DNA of 34,705 nucleotides, from the NCBI GenBank assembly GCA_013203805.1, contig JABMPH010000045.1, positions 1 to 34,705 of the forward strand, in the 5' to 3' direction. Origin of the DNA: Bacteroidota bacterium (GTDB lineage Bacteria; Bacteroidota; Bacteroidia; Bacteroidales; F082). Under the pieces are notes generated by a model, which worked only from the letters and a program-made list of their open reading frames with translations, had not been told where the DNA came from and did no database searches. Position numbers and translations under genes: made by a program. Positions 22,410 through 31,204 of this stretch are shown here, one piece after another (the first letter of the stretch is position 1; the number at the start of each line of letters is the position of its first letter).

Positions 22410-22862
22410 CTACTCTTTCTTTTTAGTGTCAATAATTATTGTTACCGGGCCAGAGTTAACTAATGAGATGTCCATCATAGCTCCAAATTCACCAGTTTGA
22501 ACTGATTTTCCAATTTGTTTTTCAAGATCCAAAACAAATTCCTCATATAGAGGTATTGCTTGTTCGGGACGAGCAGCATTAATATACGATGGTCTGTTTC
22601 CCTTTTTAGTTTTTGCATGCAGTGTAAATTGACTAACAACAAGCAATTCTCCTTCAATATCTAGAACTGATAAATTCATGATATCGTTCTCATCATTAAA
22701 AATACGTAAGCTGGATATTTTTTTGCTTAACCAAAGTACATCTTCCGATTTATCTGAATCTTCAATCCCCAGTAATATCAATAAACCTTTTCCAATGGTA
22801 GAAACTATGGTATTGCCAATTTCTACATTTGCTTCTTTTACTCTTTGAATTACAGCTCTCAT
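22410..22862 (-). CDS. dtd: D-aminoacyl-tRNA deacylase (DTD)
   Basis: This is a 150-residue enzyme that removes D-amino acids wrongly loaded on tRNA. The start is ATG complementary to 22860-22862 ([16 protein letters not shown]), the family's invariant opening. A further ATG 75 bases upstream would add an unrelated extension running through the divergent promoter. Key motifs are [17 protein letters not shown] (77 onward) and the NSGPVTI motif (136-142) with the Gly-cis-Pro element. It is divergent from pdxJ with 52 bases between starts. The C-terminus ends DTKKKE. Confidence 0.96.
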   Translation of the reverse strand: MRAVIQRVKEANVEIGNTIVSTIGKGLLILLGIEDSDKSEDVLWLSKKISSLRIFNDENDIMNLSVLDIEGELLVVSQFTLHAKTKKGNRPSYINAARPEQAIPLYEEFVLDLEKQIGKSVQTGEFGAMMDISLVNSGPVTIIIDTKKKE

Positions 22863-22891
22863 ATTCTTCTTCTTTATGGACTGCAATTTAT

Positions 22892-22899
22892 TAATTTTG
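22892..22899 (+). promoter_or_regulatory. Candidate -7 box for pdxJ
   Basis: TAATTTTG is an exact TAnnTTTG match ending 15 bases before the pdxJ ATG at 22915, implying a leader of about 10 bases. It lies within the short dtd-pdxJ divergent gap, and no clear -33 partner is visible. Confidence 0.45.
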
Positions 22900-22914
22900 T
22901 GGAAAATTATAACC

Positions 22915-23634
22915 ATGATTCGATTAAGTGTAAACATTAATAAAATTGCGACCCTTAGAAATGCCCGAGGAGGTGATCAACCTAATTTAGTTAAGGTAGC
23001 ATTAGATTGTGAACGATTTGGTGCACAGGGAATAACAGTTCATCCTCGTCCCGATGAACGACACATTAGGTATCAGGATGTGGCTGCCCTAAAGTTGGTT
23101 AACTCCACTGAATTTAATATTGAAGGAAATCCTACTACTGATTTTATTAAGTTGGTGATTATGAATAAACCAAATCAGGTTACACTTGTACCTGATGATC
23201 CAGGGCAGTTAACCTCCGACCATGGATGGGATACAATAAAACATAAAGATTTTCTAATTGATGTTATATCAGAGTTTAGAGAAGCAGGTATTCGAACATC
23301 TATTTTTGTGGATCCGGATATGAAACTGGTGGAAGGAGCGAAGGGGACTGGTACTGATAGAATTGAGTTGTATACTGAAAGTTATGCTGAAAACTTTTTC
23401 AAAGATTCTCAATCTGCAATAGCTCCTTTTGTTGATGCGGCTAAACTGGCCAGAGAATGTGGGTTAGGACTTAATGCCGGGCACGACCTTAGCTTGATTA
23501 ACCTAGCATATTTTGCAAAAAATATTACTTGGCTTGATGAAGTTTCAATAGGTCATGCATTAATTTGTGATTCGCTATACTATGGTCTGGAAAACACAAT
23601 CCAACTATACTTACGAGAATTGAAAATACCCTAA
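22915..23634 (+). CDS. pdxJ: Pyridoxine 5'-phosphate synthase
   Basis: This is a 239-residue enzyme that condenses 1-deoxy-xylulose-5-phosphate with 3-amino-1-hydroxyacetone phosphate in vitamin B6 synthesis. Motifs are [20 protein letters not shown] at the start, [77 protein letters not shown] and [17 protein letters not shown]. All are in family order and the length is normal. The start is ATG 22915 ([10 protein letters not shown]). An in-frame ATG at 22876 would add 13 residues absent from the family. The stop lies inside a hairpin shared with the convergent gene downstream. Confidence 0.97.
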   Translation: MIRLSVNINKIATLRNARGGDQPNLVKVALDCERFGAQGITVHPRPDERHIRYQDVAALKLVNSTEFNIEGNPTTDFIKLVIMNKPNQVTLVPDDPGQLTSDHGWDTIKHKDFLIDVISEFREAGIRTSIFVDPDMKLVEGAKGTGTDRIELYTESYAENFFKDSQSAIAPFVDAAKLARECGLGLNAGHDLSLINLAYFAKNITWLDEVSIGHALICDSLYYGLENTIQLYLRELKIP

Positions 23635-23668
23635 CCTAACAGTTTATAAAACTGAAAGGATAGGGTAT
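23626..23668. terminator. Bidirectional hairpin between pdxJ and the convergent membrane-protein gene
   Basis: ATACCCTA (23626-23633) pairs with TAGGGTAT (23661-23668). CCT (23635-23637) pairs with AGG (23657-23659). CAGTTT (23640-23645) pairs with AAACTG (23649-23654) around ATA. The structure includes the pdxJ stop codon. T tracts are weak on both strands. Confidence 0.6.
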
Positions 23669-23677
23669 AATAATCAA

Positions 23678-24034
23678 TTAAATCTTTGCTTTGAATAAAA
23701 CGGTTGTAATCAATTCAATTAAAAATCCATAAATAATACCCATTACAACTGTTGAAATTGCAATCATTTGAGGATCAAATCCGGGTGTTTCCGGCCCCAT
23801 CATTGTACCAAATGCAGCTGGGATACTAAAAATTAATCCCATTACGATTCCGTGAATTGCCCAGTTCTTCATCGGAAACCGGCTGATCCCAATACCAAAT
23901 CCCAATAATGTACGACCGGCAATAATTGTTAGAGCAAGCCACAAGCTAATTTCATTACCGCCGCTACATGCAAAACTGTAGCATACAAATCCAAAAAGTA
24001 GACCACTTAAAGTGGCAATAATTAAGCGTTTCAT
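23678..24034 (-). CDS. Small multi-pass membrane protein, unrecognised
   Basis: This 118-residue hydrophobic protein has four likely helices: residues 2-22 (RLIIATLSGLLFGFVCYSFAC), 29-50 (LWLALTIIAGRTLLGFGIGI), 58-80 (WAIHGIVMGLIFSIPAAFGTM) and 90-114 (IAISTVVMGIIYGFLIELITTVLF). Small-residue-rich helices and the GMGFGIG-like patterning suggest tight helix packing. I do not recognise the family. It is divergent from the channel gene (92 bases between starts). On its strand TACTTTTA, one mismatch from the -7 consensus, lies just upstream. Confidence 0.7.
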   Translation of the reverse strand: MKRLIIATLSGLLFGFVCYSFACSGGNEISLWLALTIIAGRTLLGFGIGISRFPMKNWAIHGIVMGLIFSIPAAFGTMMGPETPGFDPQMIAISTVVMGIIYGFLIELITTVLFKAKI

Positions 24035-24126
24035 AATACTATTGATTTTGTTTTGCTGTAAAAGTAGTAATTTTAATATTTATTTTAGATTGAATATGAC
24101 AATTATTTTTAAAACCGACTGAAAGC

Positions 24127-25200
24127 ATGAATCCTTATTTTAAACAAATTTTTGTAGTAATACTGATGATAATAATGTGTTCTAGCCAAGCAAACACCAA
24201 TACTGATGTGCTAAAAGTTGGATTTCAAATAAAACCTCCATTTATTATTGAAAGTAACAATCAATATATCGGTGTATCCATGGATCTATGGAAAGAAATT
24301 GCAGATTCGTTAAACACAAAATATACATTGATTGAATATGAACTAACAGGATTGTTAGGTGCCATAAAAAATGGGGATATCGACATTGCAATTTCTCCTT
24401 TAACCGTAACCTCATCGAGGATTAAGCAATTTGGTTTTACACAACCATATTATATTACAAATTTATCATATGCCACAAAAGCAGAAAGGGATTCGGGTTT
24501 TATTACTCTAATCTCAAATATATTCTCAATGGGATTCTTAAAATCTCTCATTCCCCTTTTAATGATAATTTCAATTTTTGGACTTATTATATGGGCTCTT
24601 GAGCGAAAGAAAAACGCTGATCAGTTTGGAAAGGGAGTAGTGGGAATTGGTGAAGGAATATGGTGGTCAGCAGTAACCATGTCAACCGTAGGTTATGGAG
24701 ATAAATCGCCGGTTACTCCTTTTGGTAGAGTTATTGGGGTTATTTGGATGTTTACAGCGGTTATCATGATATCGGGATTAACTGCCAGCATTTCTTCAAG
24801 TTTAACTATTCATAAACTTAAAACCGAGATAAGTGATTTTGATGATCTGAGGAAATCAAAAGTTGGCTCTATCGCAGGTTCGGGTACAGGTGATTTATTA
24901 AACCGATATAAAATTAAATATTCAAATTTTCCAACTGTTGAACAAGGGCTTATTGCTGTTGATGATGGAAATATTGATGCTTTTGTTTATGATGATGCAG
25001 TATTAAGTTATTTTGCACATAAAGATAAATTTGATGGAAAAATACAAGTTGTGCCAAGCTCTTACTCTAAAGAATACTTCAGTTTTGCATCTTCAAACTA
25101 CGAGTTAATCGAGCATATTGACAAGATTCTAATCGGAATAATAGAGAGCGATGATTGGGAATTAATCCTGAAAAAGTATAACATAGAATATCGAAAATAG
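24127..25200 (+). CDS. GluR0-like ligand-gated potassium channel
   Basis: This 357-residue protein has the architecture of prokaryotic ionotropic glutamate receptors. A signal peptide (1-22) is followed by the first lobe of a periplasmic amino-acid-binding fold (about 27-125), TM1 (138-157), a pore loop with potassium selectivity filter TVGYGD (187-192) in GEGIWWSAVTMSTVGYGDKSPVTPFGR, TM2 (about 199-223), and the second binding lobe (about 235-350). In lobe 1, ISPLTVTSSRIKQFGFTQPYY contains the Ser/Thr and Arg98 that bind the ligand's carboxylate in this superfamily. In lobe 2, DAFVYDDAVL supplies the acidic residue position for the amino group. Such a layout predicts an amino-acid-gated, potassium-selective channel in the inner membrane. 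It is a single gene, with no transport partners beside it. The ligand is unknown. Confidence 0.9.
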   Translation: MNPYFKQIFVVILMIIMCSSQANTNTDVLKVGFQIKPPFIIESNNQYIGVSMDLWKEIADSLNTKYTLIEYELTGLLGAIKNGDIDIAISPLTVTSSRIKQFGFTQPYYITNLSYATKAERDSGFITLISNIFSMGFLKSLIPLLMIISIFGLIIWALERKKNADQFGKGVVGIGEGIWWSAVTMSTVGYGDKSPVTPFGRVIGVIWMFTAVIMISGLTASISSSLTIHKLKTEISDFDDLRKSKVGSIAGSGTGDLLNRYKIKYSNFPTVEQGLIAVDDGNIDAFVYDDAVLSYFAHKDKFDGKIQVVPSSYSKEYFSFASSNYELIEHIDKILIGIIESDDWELILKKYNIEYRK

Positions 25201-25258
25201 ATTTCTAATGTTTAAAAATTTACTCTTAAACAATCACCTACATACATAATTTAATTTT

Positions 25259-25951
25259 ATGACCGATCACAAAGCAAGACAAGCTGAAACCGTTTATTTA
25301 GTTTTAGCAGGATTATTTATTACTTCACTTGTTACGAGCAACCTGATATTTCAAAAGTTTTTTAGTTGGAATCCATTTGGATTATACAATTTTGAATTGT
25401 CTGTTGGAATTATAGCATATCCCATTACATTTTTAATAACTGATATTATTTCAGAAATATACGGCAGGAAACGAGCTAATAAAGTAGTTATTGCCGGGGT
25501 GTTTGCAAGCTTTTTTGCTTTGTTGATCGTTGTGGTATCAACTGAGGCTCCTGCAACTCCGTGGTCACCAATAAGCGATACTATTTTTAAAAAGGTATTT
25601 GGATTTACATATATTGCTGTTGGTGCATCATTGGCAGCCTATTTGCTGGCTCAATTTCTTGATGTTCAAATATTCCATTTCTGGAAACGCAAAACAAAAG
25701 GCAAACATCTTTGGTTGAGAAATAATTTTTCAACATTCAGTTCTCAGCTTATCGATACAGCATCAATATTATTTTTACTCTGTAGTTTTGGAGTAATTGA
25801 ATGGGAATTATTTGGAATGTTATTACTAAGCGGATATCTGTTTAAGGTGTTATTTGCATTGTTCGATACACCTATTATCTACGTTTTTGTTTATTTAATG
25901 CGACGTTATTTTGGTATAGAAGGCCATGGTGGCGAAATGGAATTAAAATAA
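25259..25951 (+). CDS. yhhQ: Queuosine precursor transporter (QPTR/YhhQ, DUF165 family)
   Basis: This 230-residue protein has about six membrane helices. The family signature YPITFLITDIISEIYGRKRANKVV appears near residues 60-85, and KHLWLRNNFSTFSSQLIDTASILF and LFDTPIIYVFVY near the end. Homologues import preQ0/preQ1 or queuine for tRNA modification. The short leader (25201-25258) shows no preQ1 riboswitch pattern. The stop codon overlaps the end of the convergent gene by 9 bases. Confidence 0.92.
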   Translation: MTDHKARQAETVYLVLAGLFITSLVTSNLIFQKFFSWNPFGLYNFELSVGIIAYPITFLITDIISEIYGRKRANKVVIAGVFASFFALLIVVVSTEAPATPWSPISDTIFKKVFGFTYIAVGASLAAYLLAQFLDVQIFHFWKRKTKGKHLWLRNNFSTFSSQLIDTASILFLLCSFGVIEWELFGMLLLSGYLFKVLFALFDTPIIYVFVYLMRRYFGIEGHGGEMELK

Positions 25952-26416
25952 TACATTGGTTATCGGATACCACATAGCGGCAATTAACAAAGCAGTAAGA
26001 AAAGGACGGTTTAAGTTTGCCCAGTGATAATTTTTATTAACAATTGCCTGATAACCATGATTGAGTGCAGAAAAGAACATAAAAAAGAGGAATGTTAACA
26101 TTATTGTAACTTCTGCGTCTGTTCCCCAATTCGCCATATAAACAACCAATGAAATTACAGCATATGAAAGCAGGGCAATTCTCGATTGATAGGCATAACT
26201 ACTATCTTCCTTAAATCCCCTTTCAGCAGCAGCTTGTTTGCCAAAAAATAATCCTTCAAAAGCAGAAGTGCCCGCTATTGACACAATTATCCATGGAGTT
26301 AATATATGAAGTACTGATTCGGCTGGAGTTGCTGTACCCATTCCGATATAATATGCCCAATAAATACCAAAGCTTGCACCTGCTATTCTTATTGCTTCAA
26401 TTATTTTAATAATCAT
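25943..26416 (-). CDS. Four-helix membrane protein, possibly DUF6790-like
   Basis: With the ATG complementary to 26414-26416 this is 157 residues (MIIKIIEAIRIAG). It has about four hydrophobic segments, in ESVLHILTPWIIVSIAGTSAF, RIALLSYAVISLVVYMA, EVTIMLTFLFFMFFSALNHGYQAI and FLTALLIAAMWYPITNV. A polar loop FGKQAAAERGFKEDSSYAYQ lies between helices 2 and 3. The NHGYQAIVNKNYHWANLNR segment recalls the GH-YQ-N pattern of DUF6790-type proteins, but this is a weak resemblance. The frame also opens with TTG at 26443, but that codon overlaps an exact -7 box. Its stop codon (complement 25943-25945) lies inside the convergent transporter gene. Function unknown. Confidence 0.68.
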   Translation of the reverse strand: MIIKIIEAIRIAGASFGIYWAYYIGMGTATPAESVLHILTPWIIVSIAGTSAFEGLFFGKQAAAERGFKEDSSYAYQSRIALLSYAVISLVVYMANWGTDAEVTIMLTFLFFMFFSALNHGYQAIVNKNYHWANLNRPFLTALLIAAMWYPITNVLF

Positions 26417-26440
26417 GATAGTGTTGTTGTTTATGTTGGT

Positions 26441-26448
26441 CAAATTTA
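26441..26448 (-). promoter_or_regulatory. Candidate -7 box for the 157-residue membrane-protein gene
   Basis: On the minus strand the complement of 26441-26448 is TAAATTTG, an exact TAnnTTTG match. It lies 24 bases before the ATG and supports that start over the TTG at 26443. A 9-bp inverted repeat (GTAATTATT 26449-26457, AATAATTAC 26481-26489) lies just upstream. Confidence 0.4.
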
Positions 26449-26514
26449 GTAATTATTTCAAAGCTATATTTAGATTTCATAATAATTACGTATCAAAATA
26501 AAATCAAGTTCTGT

Positions 26515-29500
26515 CTAGTTCACAAGCATCACAGTACCTATCTTAGCTTCAGGTTGTGTACTTGAATTTATTGAAGTGTTGTAGCTAATTTTAAAGACAT
26601 AGGACCCGGGAGTGCACATCTTTCCGTGGTAAGTACCATCCCAACCTAAGGATATATCATTTGTGTGAAAAATAAGAGCACCCCATCGGTTAAAAACAGA
26701 CATCGAGAAAGCCTCAACATTAGAAGATGAGATTATTACCTTGAATTCATCATTCAAACCATCACCGTTTGGTGTAAATGCATTTGGAAAATATACATTA
26801 ATTAATTCAGCAGGAGTGGAAAAAACAACATATGATGAATCTTCGCCAATACAGCCTTCCACAGATTCAACCTGAGCCAGATACCAACTTTGAGTATTTG
26901 CCCAACTAGTTTGTGCAGTATCTCCGTTATTCCTCCAATAAGAAGCAAATCCCGCACCAGCATCAAGTTCGATAGGGTCATCTGTAAAGATTGTATCTTG
27001 TATGGCAAATTCTGGTTTGGGGGATTCATAAATATTTAAAATAGTAATTGATTCCTTGTAACAATTAGCTGTGTCGGTAACCTTAATTGAATAGTTACCA
27101 GCCTGGCTTTGTTGTGCCTGGTTTATTATTATTGATTCGGCTGTACTTATATCACCATTTGGCATAGACCATAAATAAGTGACGGATCCGTTGGCAGACC
27201 AGATTGTGGGATGTAGATTAATCATGTCTCCTTCACAAACATTTTGGTGCGGTAATATTGAAAAAACCAATTCATTATAAAGTTTAACTTCTCCTACGGT
27301 ATAATCAACCGGGATTGATATTCCTGTTGAATTCAAAAACCAGCTTATTCCGGGAGAACCTTCCCACTCAATCGAACTACCATTCATATTAATCGTTTCA
27401 AATACTAGCTCGGCAATATTAGCATTTGCAGGAAGAGATATTGGGTTTGAACTCCATTTCAACTCAACTTTCCCTTCAGCAGGAAAAAGAAATACTTGCA
27501 AGGAATCTTCAATATCCTGATGTGCATTTGTAAAACCCTGACAAATAAGAGAGGTTTCATCGAATGTAAGAGTAATATTAAACTCGGCTACATCATCAAA
27601 ATTATTAACCGATAAAGGGACATATACAGATAAACCCGGACAAACCTGATCATCACCTGCTATTGCCTGTAATCTAACAGTTATATTTTCCATAACCTCA
27701 ACAACAAAAGTAGTATCACAGCCATGTTCATCTGTTACAACACAAGTATAGAAACCTCCTTGTAAGTTAGAAAACAAACCGTTATTAATCTGAGAAGTAG
27801 TTCCAGCATCATTTGAAAAATATAGGGTATCATCTTGTGACGATGCAATGATATTTATTGAACCGTCATCCTGTCCAATTGTAGCAGGAGTAACTATTAC
27901 ATTAGTAATATGTGGACCTTGGGTATTGTCAATAATTATAGGATTATTGACATAAGCAGCTCCACACATGGAGGAATCATGTACTTGTACATAATAAACT
28001 CCTTGGGATAACCCGGTAAATACTCCCAGGTTTTGAAAATAGCTTGCCGGATTATTTATTGAATAATATAGCATATCTCCCAGTCCTGAAGTAGCAGTAA
28101 TAATAATACTTCCATCAGACCGATTACAATGTTCAGGGAAAAAAGAAACCCCTTCAATAAGAACATCACCTACATCAATAATTGAATAAGGTCCTAGTTC
28201 AGTTATACAATTATTGCCATCAGTTACCTGCAAGGTGTAGTTTCCAACAGGGAGTTGGTACATATCAATGGTATTAGCAACAGAATTTCCAAAATCATCT
28301 ACCCATTGATATGAATATGGAGGAAAACTTGTAATTTCAAGGCCATGGATTGCACCGGTGCTTCCACCACATGTAGTAGGGCTTAATATGAGGTTAGTAG
28401 TATCTGCTAATGCAGCCGTATATTTTGAAATATGTATCGAATCATACGCAAAACAACCTCCATCACTGATAACTTTCACCCAATACCAACCGGTATCACT
28501 TACTGTAATATAACTTGTTCCAAAATTACCGTTACTCCATAAATATGAATGAGGGCCACACTCAGCATTTAAAATAATATCAGTAGCATTACAAATTGTT
28601 GTATCAGGACCAAGTTCAGGTTCGGGAGAATATTCAACTTCAACCTCACGGCTGGTATGCTCGTACCTGCCTGATGGATACCATACATCTGCTTCTACCT
28701 CATAAGTTCCTCCGTCCGAAAAGATGTGTATAGGGTTTATGTCGTTTGAAAATGTATTAACACCTGAGCCGAAATCATTAAAATCCCAACGTATGGAATC
28801 AGGAACAGGATTGAAAAAGGAGGTGAATTGAAACGGTTCTCCTTCACAAATGCCGTCGAAGTCAAAACGGTACAGGTAGTCCAATAGTATGTTGGGAATA
28901 GCAGCAGAGGTTTCTCTTGGGGCCATATTAATAGCGTGTTCCTGGTAATTGCATTCTAATCCTGACTTCCAGGGCTCATGAATAGTTCCTACAAAATAAT
29001 TCATAGATGTACTAAAATAATCCTCTCTGGTTATACAATAAATTTTACCATCTGTGGCCAGCTGTAACCCTCTTCCAATATTACCACCTATAATGATAGC
29101 AGAGGTCGAGAATAACAGTGGATCCTCAATGTATTGCATTTCATATTGTCTTATTTGTATAGAATCGCTAGTAACTATATACGAAATATACACAAATTTG
29201 GAATCAGGTGAAAATTCTAAACCTACTGGAGACCAGTCGTTCTCGTGATTACTTAACCATTCTACATCCCCGCTTTCTGTGTTAAATTTGCTTATTTCTA
29301 CCCTGTCATAAATATAATCCTGAAAAGTGGTTATAAGGTACTTTTTATCATAAGAAAGCTTCATATAAGCTTTGTTAGCGCACTGCTCCGACACATTTGG
29401 TGCATCGGATTTAACAGCTGTTTCATTGATTCCATCAGGAGTAATAAGAAACACAATATATTTATCACGTTTAAAGTCACGCGTAATTATCCAGATATCC

Positions 29501-30054
29501 CTTTTATTTTTATGTTTTGCTGCAGTTATTATACCATTAACACCCGCGGCATCTTGTAAAATAATATCTTTTAATACAACAGCTCCTAATCCACTATTCT
29601 CATTTATATCTACAATGTTATAGTTTAAACCACTTGTTCCGCCCGGAACATCATAATCACTTATTTTAAATACGAAGTATAAGGAATCAGATTCAGGCCA
29701 TGGAACTATAAGATTACTTTGATTCCCGGGACCGTTTTCTTCAAAATTCTGGCCATTCTCCATTATATTATGCTGAGAGGTATAAATTGGACCGTAGGTA
29801 TTGTAAAACAATAAATTACTAAGTGAATCACATATTGTTCCACAACCGGACCAGGCATGATCTATTTCTCCATCGTGTAAAACTACCGGCTCACCTGTAC
29901 TAAAGTCTAACCCACAATTATGGCCAAAATACCAACGATCAGCTTCACGTTGTGAATAGGATGGCTGAGCTAATAATAACAACATAGTTACTAATAGCGA
30001 GAACCTTGATTTGACAACTCTGTGTTTCCAAATATGATAATTGACCAATAACAT
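26515..30054 (-). CDS. Large T9SS type B surface protein with beta-propeller-like, PKD, SprB-like and cohesin-like modules
   Basis: This is a 1179-residue exported protein. Residues 1-34 are a signal peptide with a long basic n-region (KHRVVKSR) and cleavage likely after PSYS. Residues about 36-395 are repetitive beta strands opening WYFGHNCGLDFSTGEP, typical of propeller-like heads of gliding-associated proteins. A PKD fold (about 400-475) has IRWDFNDFGSG. An Ig-like unit follows (LGPDTTICN). Three SprB-like repeats (about 552-625, 635-708, 717-785) carry SYQWVDDFGN, GVYYVQVHD and CVVTDEHGCD. A cohesin-like domain (about 795-925) has VPLSVNNFDDVAEFNITLTFDE. Two further Ig-like units precede the gliding-motility C-terminal domain (1085-1179: FPNAFTPNGDGLNDEF, FNRWG, GWDGTYHGK). 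Type B domains are linked to SprB/RemA-like surface proteins. Ligand and role are unknown. The gene is alone and divergent from the hydrolase. Confidence 0.9.
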   Translation of the reverse strand: MLLVNYHIWKHRVVKSRFSLLVTMLLLLAQPSYSQREADRWYFGHNCGLDFSTGEPVVLHDGEIDHAWSGCGTICDSLSNLLFYNTYGPIYTSQHNIMENGQNFEENGPGNQSNLIVPWPESDSLYFVFKISDYDVPGGTSGLNYNIVDINENSGLGAVVLKDIILQDAAGVNGIITAAKHKNKRDIWIITRDFKRDKYIVFLITPDGINETAVKSDAPNVSEQCANKAYMKLSYDKKYLITTFQDYIYDRVEISKFNTESGDVEWLSNHENDWSPVGLEFSPDSKFVYISYIVTSDSIQIRQYEMQYIEDPLLFSTSAIIIGGNIGRGLQLATDGKIYCITREDYFSTSMNYFVGTIHEPWKSGLECNYQEHAINMAPRETSAAIPNILLDYLYRFDFDGICEGEPFQFTSFFNPVPDSIRWDFNDFGSGVNTFSNDINPIHIFSDGGTYEVEADVWYPSGRYEHTSREVEVEYSPEPELGPDTTICNATDIILNAECGPHSYLWSNGNFGTSYITVSDTGWYWVKVISDGGCFAYDSIHISKYTAALADTTNLILSPTTCGGSTGAIHGLEITSFPPYSYQWVDDFGNSVANTIDMYQLPVGNYTLQVTDGNNCITELGPYSIIDVGDVLIEGVSFFPEHCNRSDGSIIITATSGLGDMLYYSINNPASYFQNLGVFTGLSQGVYYVQVHDSSMCGAAYVNNPIIIDNTQGPHITNVIVTPATIGQDDGSINIIASSQDDTLYFSNDAGTTSQINNGLFSNLQGGFYTCVVTDEHGCDTTFVVEVMENITVRLQAIAGDDQVCPGLSVYVPLSVNNFDDVAEFNITLTFDETSLICQGFTNAHQDIEDSLQVFLFPAEGKVELKWSSNPISLPANANIAELVFETINMNGSSIEWEGSPGISWFLNSTGISIPVDYTVGEVKLYNELVFSILPHQNVCEGDMINLHPTIWSANGSVTYLWSMPNGDISTAESIIINQAQQSQAGNYSIKVTDTANCYKESITILNIYESPKPEFAIQDTIFTDDPIELDAGAGFASYWRNNGDTAQTSWANTQSWYLAQVESVEGCIGEDSSYVVFSTPAELINVYFPNAFTPNGDGLNDEFKVIISSSNVEAFSMSVFNRWGALIFHTNDISLGWDGTYHGKMCTPGSYVFKISYNTSINSSTQPEAKIGTVMLVN

Positions 30055-30274
30055 TAGGATGTGGATTTCGCAAGTAAAATTAAGAAAACAATTCTAATGT
30101 CCGACAAATTATGTTTCTGTATTTTCATCCGTGATGTAATGTGTTTTCTAAAAAAAATAATTAATAATTTAGGAAGGGAACCAAAAGGGGGGAGTAGTTT
30201 CATTTTTTTTTAGGTATCCCGTGATAAGTTAAATGTTATAGGTAAAAAAATCAACAACGTGTATCAAAGAACGT

Positions 30275-30302
30275 ATAACATATAACAAATAACATATAAC
30301 AA
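30275..30302. repeat. Tandem duplication of a 14-mer
   Basis: ATAACATATAACAA occurs twice without a gap (30275-30288 and 30289-30302), just upstream of the hydrolase promoter. CATATAACAATTA at its right edge recurs at 10374-10386. Confidence 0.85.
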
Positions 30303-30307
30303 TTAAC

Positions 30308-30338
30308 TTAAAACAATTCTATCGTTTACCTAATTTTG
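30308..30338 (+). promoter_or_regulatory. Promoter of the alpha/beta hydrolase gene, apparently leaderless
   Basis: TTA (30308-30310), 20 bases, then TAATTTTG (30331-30338), an exact -7 box ending only 4 bases before the ATG at 30343. Transcription would begin at or next to the start codon. Confidence 0.55.
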
Positions 30339-30342
30339 CAAC

Positions 30343-31143
30343 ATGGAATTATTCTTTAGAAAATATGGTGAGAATGGCACTCAACCGATAATTATATTAC
30401 ATGGATTATTTGGCATAAGTGATAATTGGGTGAGTTATGCCCGGCGTATCGCGATGGAAGGGTTTGAAGTATTTACTGTGGATCAGCGAAATCATGGGCA
30501 ATCGCCACAAAGTGATAATTTTAATTATTTGGCACTTACCGATGATCTGTTCGATTTTATCGATGAAAATGAAATAGAAGATCCAATAATTATTGGTCAT
30601 TCGATGGGAGGTAAGGTAGCAATGCGATTTGCTTTGGAAAACCCACACATGGTAAAAAAACTTGTTATTGTTGATATCACTCTTAAGGCATATGGACCCA
30701 GAGATCATCATCGGGAAATAATTGAAGCTATGAAGTCAGTAGATTTTAATAAGGTGAAGAGCCGCAGCGATGTGGAAGATCAATTGGTTAAGCACATTCC
30801 AAGTATACGTATTCGTCAATTCATAATGAAGAACCTGCATCGTAAGGATAAAAACGAATTTGAATGGAGGATATATTTAGCTGGACTTGAAAACAACCTA
30901 GATAAAATGTTTGATGGCATTGACACAATAACAAAATTTGAAAAGCCAACATTATTTATTAAGGGAGGAGCATCGGATTATATACTTCTTGAAGATTTCC
31001 CTCAAATTCGTTATAATTTTCCCAATGCAGAAATAATTACCATAGAAGGAGCCAGCCATTGGGTTCATGTGGAAGCCATGGAAAGATTTTATCAGCTAAC
31101 CATGGGGTTTGCTATTGGGGAGCCATCATGGTATGAGGGTTGA
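30343..31143 (+). CDS. Alpha/beta-fold hydrolase (YbfF-like esterase)
   Basis: This 266-residue soluble hydrolase opens like the YbfF family (MELFFRKYGENG...IIILHGLFGISDNW). The oxyanion HG is at 20-21. DQRNHGQSP follows at 47-55. The nucleophile elbow GHSMGG places Ser87. The likely acid is Asp212 in GGASDYI and the general base is His239 in EGASHWVHVEA. No signal peptide is present. Family members hydrolyse short acyl esters or thioesters, and the physiological substrate is not evident. The next gene (tatC) is convergent, with a palindrome-rich repeat between. Confidence 0.92.
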   Translation: MELFFRKYGENGTQPIIILHGLFGISDNWVSYARRIAMEGFEVFTVDQRNHGQSPQSDNFNYLALTDDLFDFIDENEIEDPIIIGHSMGGKVAMRFALENPHMVKKLVIVDITLKAYGPRDHHREIIEAMKSVDFNKVKSRSDVEDQLVKHIPSIRIRQFIMKNLHRKDKNEFEWRIYLAGLENNLDKMFDGIDTITKFEKPTLFIKGGASDYILLEDFPQIRYNFPNAEIITIEGASHWVHVEAMERFYQLTMGFAIGEPSWYEG

Positions 31144-31204
31144 TAGTGAATAAAATTTGGTATTTAGAATTTACCATTACTAATCAAAAGCATTTAATCT
31201 GAAG

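Noticed and set aside
22876-22914. Upstream ATG for pdxJ
   Set aside because: It would add 13 residues before the family start [10 protein letters not shown] and includes the -7 box.
22863-22937. Upstream ATG for dtd (75 bases further out)
   Set aside because: The invariant MRAVIQRV start is at 22862 and the extension would run through the divergent pdxJ promoter.
25201-25258. Possible preQ1 riboswitch before the queuosine-precursor transporter
   Set aside because: The 58-base leader is AT-rich and lacks the preQ1 hairpin and the downstream A-rich pseudoknot partner.
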